This document shows positions 25,019 through 34,747 of a DNA stretch of 64,000 nucleotides, one piece after another. The position numbers and the translations under genes are program-made. The DNA is from Microbacterium memoriense (GTDB lineage: Bacteria; Actinomycetota; Actinomycetes; Actinomycetales; Microbacteriaceae): assembly GCF_025398275.1 (NCBI RefSeq), contig NZ_JAODOR010000005.1:62001-126000 (forward strand). The letters are read 5' to 3'. The number at the start of each line of letters is the position of its first letter. The stretch's first letter is position 1. A model generated the notes under the pieces. That model saw nothing but the letters and a program-made list of their open reading frames with translations, was not told the DNA's origin and searched no databases.

Positions 25019-25027
25019 CGCGCTTCG
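25019..25027. repeat. Right 9-bp target site duplication
   Basis: CGCGCTTCG, exact copy of 22175-22183, directly after the outer inverted repeat. Confidence 0.88.
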
Positions 25028-25036
25028 CGGCCGAGG

Positions 25037-25060
25037 GTCAGCCCGCGGCGCGCGGCTGAC
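25037..25060. other. Short hairpin right of the composite element
   Basis: GTCAGCC and GGCTGAC arms flank a 10-base GC-rich centre. It may be a terminator or part of the palindromic target region. No downstream U tract. Confidence 0.35.
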
Positions 25061-25179
25061 GTCCTGCGCAGCCACGTGCGATCCGCCGGGATCACACCCC
25101 GCGGGCACGTTCTTTACGGCGTGTGAAGGGCGAATCGCCGAGGGCGGGATCTCTGTGATGGGCTGGGGCTCCCTTCACC

Positions 25180-25198
25180 GCACATCACCCAGATGTGC
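25180..25198. promoter_or_regulatory. Inverted repeat before the transporter operon
   Basis: GCACATC-ACCCA-GATGTGC is a perfect 7-bp dyad ending 9 bases before the AAGGAG ribosome-binding site of the binding-protein gene. It could be a repressor operator or an mRNA hairpin controlling the whole operon. No -10/-35 pair is obvious between the composite element and this site. Confidence 0.45.
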
Positions 25199-25217
25199 TC
25201 TGGCTCAAGGAGCTCCC

Positions 25218-26873
25218 ATGTCCCGAATTTCCCGCGTGATCCTCGCTGCGGCATCGACCGCTGCCATCGGTGCCCTCGTCGTCGGCTGCTCGTCCGGTGC
25301 GGGCACGCCCGCATCCACGGATGCCGGCGGTGAACCGCAGCAGGGCGGTACGCTCACGTATCTCGAGCCGCAGACCTGGAACACGCTGTACTCGCCGTCG
25401 GCCGGTTTCTACCCCAACGGCGGCATCGTGAACAACATCACCGACCGTTTGCTGTACCAGAACCCCGAGACGCTCGAGCTCGAGCCGTGGATCGCGACCG
25501 CCTACACGGTCAACGACGATGCGACCGAGTACACCTTCGATCTGCGCACCGACGTCACCTACTCCGACGGCACACCGCTGACGCCGGAGAACGTCGTGAA
25601 GAACTTCGACCTCTTCGGCAAGGGGGACACCGCCCGCGCTCTCCCCGTTTCGGAGGCGATCAACAACTACGACCACGGCACCGTCGTCGACGAGGACACC
25701 GTCTCCTTCGTCTTCACCGCCCCGTCGCCGGGCTTCGGCCAGGCTGTGTCGACCATCAACTCCGGCCTGCTGTCGGATGCCACGCTCGACCGGACGAGCG
25801 AGGAGTTCGGTCCCGGCAACGCGGTGGACATCATCGGTAGCGGACCGTTCGTGATCTCGAAGGAAGAGCTCGGAACGTCCACGAGCCTCACGGCACGCGA
25901 AGACTACGACTGGGCTCCGCCGTCGCTGGAGCACCAGGGCGCGGCATACCTCGAGGGCATCGAGTACATCGTCGCCGGCGAAGACAGCGTCCGCGTCGGC
26001 ACGGTCGTCGCCCGCCAGGCCGACATCGCCCGCGGTATCCAGGCCCCCGATGAGGCGCAGTTCGCCGCATCCGGACTCTCGTTGCACGCCGCCGCGACCA
26101 ACGGTGTCAACAACGGGCTCAGCTTCCGCTTCCGCGAGCCGCGGCTCTCGGACCTCACGGTGCGTCAGGCGCTCATCGCCGGGATCGATCGTCAGCAGAT
26201 CGTCGACACGCTCTTCACCGACAGCTACCCGCTGGCCACCGGTGCACTCGCGACGACGGCGCTCGGCTACATCGACACCTCCGAGTTCTACGAGTACGAC
26301 CCGGAGAAGGCGGCGGACCTCCTCGATGAGGCCGGCTGGACGCTGAACGCCGACGGACTGCGTGAGAAGGACGGCGAAATCCTGTCGCTGACCTTCAACG
26401 AAGCACTCCCGCAGCCTCGCTCGAAAGAGGTGGTGACCCTGATCCAGGAGCAGCTCGCGAGGCTCGGTGTCACGGTGGAGCTCTATGCCGGCGACATGGC
26501 CGCACAGACGGCCGCCTCCGCCGACCAGAACACCGTCCAGGTGTACCACTCGATGGTCGGCCGCGCCGACTTCGACGTTCTGAAGTCCCAGTACTTCTCG
26601 AAGAACCGCAACACCCTGGTCAACTTCACCAAGGCCGACGGATCGGTCGGCGACCAGGAACTCGACACGCTGCTGCAGGCGATCGCCTCGGAGTCCACGA
26701 CGGAGGCGCGTCAGGCGGCATCCGCCGCGGCACAGCAGTACCTCGCCGAGAATGCCTACATCCTGCCGATCTTCGAGGAGCCGCAGGTGTTCGGCCTCAC
26801 CGACAAGGTCCACGGATTCTCCACCGAGTCGGTCGGACGCCCGTCCTTCTACTCGACCTGGCTGGTCGGCTGA
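25218..26873 (+). CDS. ABC transporter substrate-binding lipoprotein (family 5)
   Basis: A 551-residue extracytoplasmic lipoprotein of the oligopeptide/nickel binding family. The signal peptide ends in the lipobox ALVVGCSS, with lipidated Cys24. The mature protein starts with a Ser/Thr/Gly linker and then GGTLTYLEPQTWNTLYSP. The family-5 signature region is LRTDVTYSDGTPLTPENVVK (about residues 112-131). AAGGAG 5 bp before ATG 25218 decides the start. It is the first gene of a nine-gene operon and is followed by a strong hairpin, which would favour excess binding protein over permease. Substrate unknown; the associated oxidoreductases argue against plain peptides. Confidence 0.93.
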   Translation: MSRISRVILAAASTAAIGALVVGCSSGAGTPASTDAGGEPQQGGTLTYLEPQTWNTLYSPSAGFYPNGGIVNNITDRLLYQNPETLELEPWIATAYTVNDDATEYTFDLRTDVTYSDGTPLTPENVVKNFDLFGKGDTARALPVSEAINNYDHGTVVDEDTVSFVFTAPSPGFGQAVSTINSGLLSDATLDRTSEEFGPGNAVDIIGSGPFVISKEELGTSTSLTAREDYDWAPPSLEHQGAAYLEGIEYIVAGEDSVRVGTVVARQADIARGIQAPDEAQFAASGLSLHAAATNGVNNGLSFRFREPRLSDLTVRQALIAGIDRQQIVDTLFTDSYPLATGALATTALGYIDTSEFYEYDPEKAADLLDEAGWTLNADGLREKDGEILSLTFNEALPQPRSKEVVTLIQEQLARLGVTVELYAGDMAAQTAASADQNTVQVYHSMVGRADFDVLKSQYFSKNRNTLVNFTKADGSVGDQELDTLLQAIASESTTEARQAASAAAQQYLAENAYILPIFEEPQVFGLTDKVHGFSTESVGRPSFYSTWLVG

Positions 26874-26879
26874 CACCCT

Positions 26880-26915
26880 CGTCGCCCGGGACCGATCCGT
26901 CGGTCCCGGGCGACG
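26880..26915 (+). terminator. Strong intra-operon hairpin
   Basis: A perfect 16-bp stem (CGTCGCCCGGGACCGA and complement) closes on the tetraloop TCCG, between the binding-protein and permease genes. With no U tract it more likely protects the 3' end of the binding-protein mRNA or attenuates partially than fully terminates. Confidence 0.6.
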
Positions 26916-26943
26916 CCGTCCCTATCTTCGTGAGAGAAGCGAC

Positions 26944-27957
26944 ATGACCTACGTACTGCGCCGCATCGGTCAGGCGGTCCTCGTGCTGGCCCTGGCCTAC
27001 ACGGTTGCCTACGTGCTGTTGGCCGCGCTCCCGGGAGACGCGATCATCGCCCGCTACGCGAGCCCGGACCTCGGTCTCACCGATGCGCAGATCCAGGCGA
27101 TCCGTGAGTCGCTCGGAGCCGATGAGCCGCTGGTCGTGCAGTACTTCCTCTCGATCTGGGGGTTCCTCCACGGAGACTTCGGCTACTCGGTCGCCAACGG
27201 GGCCGCGGTGTCGGAGCTCATCGCCACAGCGCTGCCGTCGACCCTCGTTCTGGCTGTCTTGGGTCTCGTGCTCGCGGTCTTCCTCGCCGTCGTGATCGCG
27301 TTCACCGCGACTTACGGCGCCGGCCGGTGGTTGCGCCGGGTCTTCCGGGGGATGCCGCCGTTCTTCGTCTCGTTGCCGGTGTTCTGGATCGGCATCATCC
27401 TCATCCAGATCTTCTCCTTCCGGCTGGGCTGGGTTCCCGTTATCGGCGCGGACCCGGCACAAGCGCTCATCCTGCCGGTCATCACGCTCGCCATCCCGAT
27501 CGCCGCCCCGCTGGCGCAAGTGCTCATGCGCTCGATCGACGAAGTGCGCGAGCAGCCGTTCGTCACGGTCGTCCGTGCCCGCGGCGCAACGACCTCCTGG
27601 CTGCTCTGGCGCAACGTCGCCCGCAATGCGCTCCTGCCGACGCTCACGATGGCGGGTCTCCTCTTCGGCGAACTCGTCGGCGGCGCCGTCGTCACCGAGA
27701 CCGTGTTCGCTCGTCCGGGCATCGGCCAGCTCACGGCTCAGGCGGTCGCGAACCGCGATACGCCGGTTCTGCTGGCGGTCGTCGTGATCTCGACCGTCGC
27801 GTTCGTCGTCATCAACCTCATCGTCGACCTCCTCTACCCCGTGCTGGATGCGCGACTGCGTACGCCGGGCCGTCGCGCCCGCAACGCACCGACGACCGAA
27901 GCGAGCGAGCTGACCATGACCAGTGAACTGTCCGCACCCGTGGGGAGCACCCGATGA
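26944..27957 (+). CDS. ABC transporter permease (DppB/OppB type)
   Basis: A 337-residue membrane subunit with six predicted helices, beginning MTYVLRRIGQAVLVLALAYT. The EAA loop that docks to the ATPase is VRARGATTSWLLWRNVARNA (about residues 211-230), and FGELVGGAVVTETVFARPGIG follows as in OppB-type permeases. GAGAGAAGC stands before the ATG. The C-terminus extends about 40 polar residues past the last helix. It overlaps the second permease gene by ATGA. Confidence 0.93.
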   Translation: MTYVLRRIGQAVLVLALAYTVAYVLLAALPGDAIIARYASPDLGLTDAQIQAIRESLGADEPLVVQYFLSIWGFLHGDFGYSVANGAAVSELIATALPSTLVLAVLGLVLAVFLAVVIAFTATYGAGRWLRRVFRGMPPFFVSLPVFWIGIILIQIFSFRLGWVPVIGADPAQALILPVITLAIPIAAPLAQVLMRSIDEVREQPFVTVVRARGATTSWLLWRNVARNALLPTLTMAGLLFGELVGGAVVTETVFARPGIGQLTAQAVANRDTPVLLAVVVISTVAFVVINLIVDLLYPVLDARLRTPGRRARNAPTTEASELTMTSELSAPVGSTR

Positions 27958-28801
27958 CCGCCCTCGCTTCGGCCCCGGACGTGGCCACGCCCACCCGGAG
28001 GGCACGCGCGCCCCGTGCCCGATGGGGCTTCGTCCTGCCGGCCCTCGTGATTCTGGTCGCCCTGCTGTGGGCCTTGTTCCCGGCGCTGTTCACCTCGCAG
28101 AGTCCGACCGAGACCGTTGCCGCATCGCTGCAAGCACCGAGCGCCGAGCATTGGTTCGGGACCGACGCGACGGGCCGTGACCTGTATGCACGCGTCATCT
28201 ACGGTGCGTCGCAGTCGATCCTCGGCGCGCTCATCGCGGTCGCGGTGGGACTCGTCGTGGGCACCGCCATGGGCGTCATCGCCGGCGCCGTCGGCGGCGC
28301 GGTCGATGAAGTCCTCATGCGGGTCGTCGACGTGCTCCTCGCGATCCCGGCTCTCCTTCTCTCGCTCAGCGTCGTGATCCTCCTCGGATTCGGAACGACG
28401 AGCGCCGCGATCGCCGTCGGTGTGACCTCGATCGCGGTCTTCGCGCGACTCGCCCGCTCACGAGTGGTGAGCGTGCGCGTCGCGGACTTCGTCGAGGCGG
28501 CCTACGGGTCGGGCGGCACATTCTTCGGTGTGCTGTGGCGCCACATCCTGCCGAACTCGCTGACGCCGGTCATCGCACTGGCTGCGCTGCAACTCGGTTC
28601 GGCGATCCTGCAGATCTCGACGCTCGGTTTCCTCGGCTACGGCGCGCCGCCGCCCACGCCCGAGTGGGGGCTGCTGATCGCCGAGGGTCGCAACTATGTC
28701 GCCACCGCCTGGTGGCTGACGGTCCTCCCCGGCATCGTGGTGGTGCTCGTCGTCCTCGCCACCAACCGGCTCAGTCAGGCCATTCGAGGAGGGGACGCCG
28801 C

Positions 28802-28805
<4 letters not shown>
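27954..28805 (+). CDS. ABC transporter permease (DppC/OppC type)
   Basis: A 283-residue partner permease with a cytoplasmic basic N-terminus, six helices and the OppC-like periplasmic start WFGTDATGRDLYARVIYGAS. The EAA loop is AAYGSGGTFFGVLWRHILPN (about residues 182-201). LGFLGYGAPPPTPEWGLLIA near the C-terminus is typical. Overlapping start and stop codons with both neighbours show a strictly coupled transport cassette. Confidence 0.93.
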
Positions 28806-30444
<1,639 letters not shown>

Positions 30445-30448
<4 letters not shown>

Positions 30449-31518
30449 CCGGACCACGGCTCGGATTCTTCAGCCGACTACTCGAGCCGGTGCCGGCGGC
30501 CGACCGCTATCGCTTCGCGCTCGAGCAGATCGATCAGGCCGAGCGCTCGGGCTTCGCTTCCGCATGGGTGGCGCAGCACCACTTCGGTGAGGACGAGGGC
30601 GGACTGCCGTCGCCGTTCGTGCTGTTGGCCGCCGCCGCGCAACGCACGTCGCAGATCGCTCTGGCCACCGGCGTCGTCACGTTGCCGATCGACGACCCGC
30701 TGCGCGCCGCAGAGGATGCCGCCGTGCTCGATCAGCTCAGCGGCGGGCGCGTGCAGCTCGGCGTCGCATCCGGGGGCACGCCGTCGTCGTTCGCGGCGTT
30801 CGGGCAAGACGCCGGCCGTCGCCGCGAGATCTATGCCGACCACCTCGAGGTCTTCACCGATGCGCTTTCGGGTCGTGCGGTGCGGGGCACGTCGTCGCGG
30901 ATCTATCCCGCCGGCGGCGATCTCGCCGAACGCATCTGGCAGGCGACGTTCTCGGTCGACGGTGGCCGCCGCGCCGGCGAGAACGGCGACGGGCTGCTGC
31001 TCTCGCGCACACAGCCGCGCACCCCCGACGCCCCGGACGCGCCTCTCCACGAGCTGCAGCTGCCGATCATCGCGGCGTATCGCGCGGCGCTCCCCGACGG
31101 GGCTCCCGTGCGGGTGCTCGCGTCGCGGACCGCACTCGTCGTCGACGAGGGCGATCGCACACGCGCGCTCGAGCTGGCGGATGCGGGCCTGCGGCACCTC
31201 GCCGAGACGATGTTCGGCATCGACACGACCGGGCTCGGGATCGACGCGCTCATCCGCATCACCGACACGCACGTCGGCACGGTGGACGAGGTCGTCGCCT
31301 CCCTCGGCGCGGACGAGTCGCTGCGCGCCGTGAGCGACGTGTCATTCCAGGTGCACTCGATCGCCGCGACGCATGAGATGACACTGCGGTCGCTGCAGTT
31401 GCTGGCCGATGAGGTGGCTCCCCGCCTCGGGTTCGCGACCGGCTCCGACGCCGCGCGCGACCTGCACCACGCCCACCGTGCTTTCGCACTCACCCCCTCC
31501 TCGGAAGGAAGCTCATGA
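30445..31518 (+). CDS. LLM-class flavin-dependent oxidoreductase
   Basis: A 357-residue luciferase-like monooxygenase with a TIM-barrel fold, which uses reduced FMN and O2 to oxidise an organic substrate. It begins GPRLGFFSRLLEPVPAADRY and has the barrel motif SAWVAQHHFGEDEGG and the flavin-phosphate region LSGGRVQLGVASGGTPSSF. No flavin reductase gene is adjacent, so reduced flavin must come from elsewhere. In the operon it would act on the imported compound. Families of this kind are known to travel with family-5 ABC transporters and CMD proteins. Confidence 0.9.
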
Positions 31519-32135
31519 CCGCGGCCACCGCCGACATCATCGACCTGCTCGCCGGCATCGCCCCCGGCGATGCCCTGAGCGCCGTCCGCGATCAGCGGGC
31601 CCAAGCGCGCGAGAACGCGCAGCGCAGCTTCGAGGCACTCCTGGAGCCCGCGGACGCCGGCACGTTCCCCTTGTCGGAGCGGTACGCCATCGCGGCATTC
31701 GTCGCGCAGGTGCACGGCTTCGCCGCGGCATCCGACTTCTACGGCGACCTGCTCGGCGACGAAGCACCCGAGCTCGTCGACGCCATCGCGGATGCCGCGC
31801 GCAGCGGTGCGGCCACCGGTCCGTTCGGCGCCTACCGGGAGCCGGCGCTGCAGTCAGAGAACACCGGAGGCACGCGGTGGACCGCGGACGCCGGAGTCGG
31901 CACGCGCCTCGCGGCCGCGCTCACGCACGCGCACCTGCTGGTCTTCCGTCCCCGGGAGGCACGCCCCGAAGCGCTGCGGGCGCTCGTGGATGCCGGGTGG
32001 AGCGCCGACGACATCGTCTCGCTGTCCCAGCTGGTCGCTTTCCTCAGTTTCCAGCTTCGGGCGGCATGGGGACTCCGCGTCCTCGCGCAGACGCCCGCTG
32101 TCCAGGACCCTGCACTCATCGGCGAAGGAGCCTGA
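31515..32135 (+). CDS. CMD-domain protein lacking the CxxC motif
   Basis: A 206-residue, mostly helical protein related to carboxymuconolactone decarboxylase/AhpD proteins. It contains SERYAIAAFVAQVHGFAAAS and WSADDIVSLSQLVAFLSFQL, which match the helical core. It has no cysteine at all, so it cannot run the AhpD thiol chemistry by itself. It looks like the 'Avi_7170-type' CMD protein found in the same order with LLM oxidoreductases and ABC transporters, recalled rather than searched. It may pair with the next protein. ATGA coupling to the LLM gene. Confidence 0.8.
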   Translation: MTAATADIIDLLAGIAPGDALSAVRDQRAQARENAQRSFEALLEPADAGTFPLSERYAIAAFVAQVHGFAAASDFYGDLLGDEAPELVDAIADAARSGAATGPFGAYREPALQSENTGGTRWTADAGVGTRLAAALTHAHLLVFRPREARPEALRALVDAGWSADDIVSLSQLVAFLSFQLRAAWGLRVLAQTPAVQDPALIGEGA

Positions 32136-32136
32136 C

Positions 32137-32760
32137 ATGACCGACCTCATCACCGAATACCCCGAGCTTGCCCGCCCGGACGCCTTCACCCAGCAGGGTC
32201 TGGGCTGGGTACCGTGGCTGGCGCCGGTCGCCGAGGATGACCTCAGCGACCTCCAGCGCGATGCGCTGATCGAGCCGGCCCGCGCGAAGATGCCGTACTT
32301 CCGTCTCCTCGCGCGCGATCCCGAGGCGCTCCGCGCCCGCACCCTCACCGACCTCGACATCTTCTTCAACGTCAGCGGGGGCATCGGCCGCGCCGAGCGC
32401 GAGCTGGCCGCCGCAGCGACGTCCCGCAGCAACGGGTGCGTCTTCTGCGCCTCGGTGCACGCTGCCGCCGCGACGCGGGAATCCGGTCGCGAAGCCGACG
32501 TGCAGCGGTTGCTCGATGAAGGAGTGGATGCCGATCTCGGCGATGCGACCTGGAACGCCGTGAGTGCGGCATCCGTTGCGCTCGCCGAAACGCCCCTCGC
32601 ATTCGGGTCGGACGACATCGCGCGCCTGCGAGACGTGGGCCTGGACGATGCCGAAATCATCGACGTGATCAATGGTGCGGCCTTCTTCAACTGGGCGAAC
32701 CGTCTCATGCTCTCGCTCGGAGAGCCCGAAGTCCCGTCCCGCCAGCGAGATGCCGCATGA
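32137..32760 (+). CDS. Alkylhydroperoxidase-like (AhpD/CMD) protein
   Basis: A 207-residue CMD-family protein that keeps the redox motif: SNGCVFCASVH contains C-x2-C-x3-H (about residues 107-114), the peroxidase/disulfide centre of AhpD. Other family elements are ERELAAAATSRSN before it and VGLDDAEIIDVINGAAFFNW near the C-terminus. It may detoxify peroxides generated by the flavin monooxygenase or act on its product. One base separates it from the preceding stop, GAAGGAG precedes the ATG, and the stop overlaps the next start. Confidence 0.88.
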   Translation: MTDLITEYPELARPDAFTQQGLGWVPWLAPVAEDDLSDLQRDALIEPARAKMPYFRLLARDPEALRARTLTDLDIFFNVSGGIGRAERELAAAATSRSNGCVFCASVHAAAATRESGREADVQRLLDEGVDADLGDATWNAVSAASVALAETPLAFGSDDIARLRDVGLDDAEIIDVINGAAFFNWANRLMLSLGEPEVPSRQRDAA

Positions 32761-33404
32761 GCATTCCCACTCTTCTCGACCACGTCGTCATCGCCGGCCC
32801 CGACCTGCAGGGCGTCATCGACTGGTTCGCCGAACGCACCGGTGTCGTCGCCGTCCCGGGCGGCGCCCACCCGACCGGGACGGCCAACGCTCTCGTCGCC
32901 CTCACGATCGACGGCGTGCGCGGGCCCCAGTACATCGAGCTGATCGGTCCGAACCCGGCCCGGCCCGAGCCGGAACTGCCGACGACGTTCGGTATCTCGA
33001 CGCTCGAGGCCCCCAGCATCCAGGCCTATTCCGTGCATCCGGCCGACATCGAGGCGACTGTCGCCGGCGCGCGTGCGCGCGGCTACGACCCGGGTGATGT
33101 GAGCGACCTGTCGCGCCGGACTCCGGCCGGCGTGCTGCTGGAGTGGCGGCTGACCCGAGGGGAGGATCGCCGTCTCGACGTGCCGTTCCTCATCGACTGG
33201 GGGACGACACCGCAGCCCGGAACGAGCGACATCCCGACGATCGAGCTCGTCTCGTTCGTGCGCGTCGAGCCCGATCCCGCGCCGCTCCGCGCGGTCCTGG
33301 AAGCTCTGGGTCTCGGCGACGGTGTCACGGCGGTCGAGCAGGGGACAGCGGCCGGTTTCCGGCTGACGCTGCGTCGCGCAGACGGCGCGCTCGTCGAGCT
33401 GTGA
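32757..33404 (+). CDS. VOC / glyoxalase-like domain protein
   Basis: A 215-residue protein with the glyoxalase-like (VOC superfamily) fold. The opening LLDHVVIAGPDLQGVIDWFA is the first beta-alpha-beta unit with the metal-binding His. YIELIGPNP and LLEWRLTR hold further putative metal ligands (Glu). The second half (from about residue 140) contains IELVSFVRVEPDPAPLRAVL, a repeat of the module. It probably binds or rearranges an intermediate of the imported substrate. Coupled by overlapping codons to both neighbours. Confidence 0.82.
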   Translation: MSIPTLLDHVVIAGPDLQGVIDWFAERTGVVAVPGGAHPTGTANALVALTIDGVRGPQYIELIGPNPARPEPELPTTFGISTLEAPSIQAYSVHPADIEATVAGARARGYDPGDVSDLSRRTPAGVLLEWRLTRGEDRRLDVPFLIDWGTTPQPGTSDIPTIELVSFVRVEPDPAPLRAVLEALGLGDGVTAVEQGTAAGFRLTLRRADGALVEL

Positions 33405-34609
33405 GCGCGGGGACGGATCTCGCGGGTGCGGTGGAGGCGCTGCGTCCCGAGCTCAGCGCCTTGGCCGTCGCGCTCTACGACGAGCCCGAAATCGGGTTCG
33501 AGGAGCACGCGTCGGTCGCGCGGATCGCGGCGCTGCTCGACGCACACGGAGTCTCTCCCGAGGTCGGCGCGTTCGGGCTCGACACGGCGCTGCGGGCGAC
33601 GGTCGGAGACGGCGACGGTCCGCATTTCGCGATCATCGCCGAGTACGACGCGCTTCCGGGGATCGGTCACGCGTGTGGACACAACATCATCGCGGGGATC
33701 GCGGTCGGCGCTTTCCTCGCCGCAGCCCCGGTGGTGGAGAGCCTGGGCGGTCGGCTGTCGCTGATCGGCACCCCCGCCGAAGAGAACGGCGGCGGCAAAG
33801 AACACATCATCCGCGCCGGCGGCTTTGACCACGTCGATGCGGCCGGAATGGTCCATCCCTCGAGTGGATCGGGGACCACCTCGATCCTCGGGCAGCGGAC
33901 CACCGGAGTGCGCCGCGTCGCGGTGACCTATCACGGGCGCGCGGCGCACGCGGCGGGGGCTCCCTGGCTCGGCCGCAACGCGCTCGATGGCGCGGTGACC
34001 GCGTACCAGGGAGTCGCGCAACTGCGCCAGCACATCCTGCCGACCGACCGCATCCACGGGATCATCACCGACGGCGGTGCGGCGCCGAACATCGTGCCGG
34101 AGCGGGCGGCGGCACTGTTCTACGTGCGCTCGGCCGAGGTGAAGACCCTGAGGGAGTTGACCGACCGCGTCGTGGCGGTGCTCGAGGGAGCGGCTCTCTC
34201 GACGGGGACGCGTGCCGAAATCGAGGTCGACCCGGTTCCGCCGTACCTGCCGTTGCAGACCAACGTCGCCCTGACCGAGCGCTGGGCGCGGGCGCTCGAA
34301 GCGCGCGGCCGGGAGATCCCGCCCCCGCCGGTCGTGCCGCCGCAGGGTGGCCCCTCGACCGACATGGGCAACGTGAGCCGCTTCGTGCCGTCGATCCATC
34401 CGTCGATCGGGCTCGGCGGGCCCGACGAAGTGTTCCCGCACAACGCGGCGTTCGCCGATCTCACGGTGCTCCCCGCGGCGCTGGACGCGCTCGTCGACGC
34501 GGCGGTCGCTCTGGCCTCCGCCGCGGTGGATTACGTGGCCGATACTGAGCTCCGGGCCGCCGTCGCCGCGGAGTTCGCCGCCGCCGGCGGCCGCTACCGC
34601 TGGGCCTGA
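33401..34609 (+). CDS. M20-family amidohydrolase/peptidase
   Basis: A 402-residue zinc hydrolase of the AbgB/M20D type, cleaving an amide bond of an N-acyl amino acid or small peptide. The metal site has AIIAEYDALPGIGHACGHNI (His, Cys and Asp ligands, about residues 69-88), EENGGGKEHIIRAGG with the catalytic Glu pair, and PHNAAFADL with the last His. The middle domain, which dimerises (YHGRAAHAAGAPWLGRNALD), is complete. The start is GTG at 33401 overlapping the previous TGA. As the last gene it likely releases an amino acid from the imported, oxidised compound. Confidence 0.9.
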   Translation: MSAGTDLAGAVEALRPELSALAVALYDEPEIGFEEHASVARIAALLDAHGVSPEVGAFGLDTALRATVGDGDGPHFAIIAEYDALPGIGHACGHNIIAGIAVGAFLAAAPVVESLGGRLSLIGTPAEENGGGKEHIIRAGGFDHVDAAGMVHPSSGSGTTSILGQRTTGVRRVAVTYHGRAAHAAGAPWLGRNALDGAVTAYQGVAQLRQHILPTDRIHGIITDGGAAPNIVPERAAALFYVRSAEVKTLRELTDRVVAVLEGAALSTGTRAEIEVDPVPPYLPLQTNVALTERWARALEARGREIPPPPVVPPQGGPSTDMGNVSRFVPSIHPSIGLGGPDEVFPHNAAFADLTVLPAALDALVDAAVALASAAVDYVADTELRAAVAAEFAAAGGRYRWA

Positions 34610-34619
34610 CCCCTCGCCA

Positions 34620-34690
34620 TTCGCGCGAGCCGCAGAGCTCCGTGCGATCCGCAAAGATCCGTGCGCGCGTGGGATGTCGGCTCGCGCGAA
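34620..34690. repeat. Intergenic palindromic repeat, copy B
   Basis: A perfect 13-bp inverted repeat, TTCGCGCGAGCCG (34620-34632) and complement (34678-34690), around 45 bases containing CCGTGCG and GATCCG motifs. Related to copy A at 10917-10970. It separates the transporter operon from treZ. Confidence 0.65.
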
Positions 34691-34747
34691 AGTATGCGGT
34701 TCGGCAGGGATGTGCGCGGGCGGAGCCCGGCGCGGCAGGATGGACGC

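Noticed and set aside
24851..25126. 91-codon frame spanning the IS fragment and right flank
   Set aside because: It crosses the insertion junction and consists of IS end plus flank, so it is an accidental fusion frame.
25028..25217. SAM-type riboswitch ahead of the ABC transporter operon
   Set aside because: The conserved cores of SAM-I and SAM-IV were looked for and not found; only short dyads are visible.
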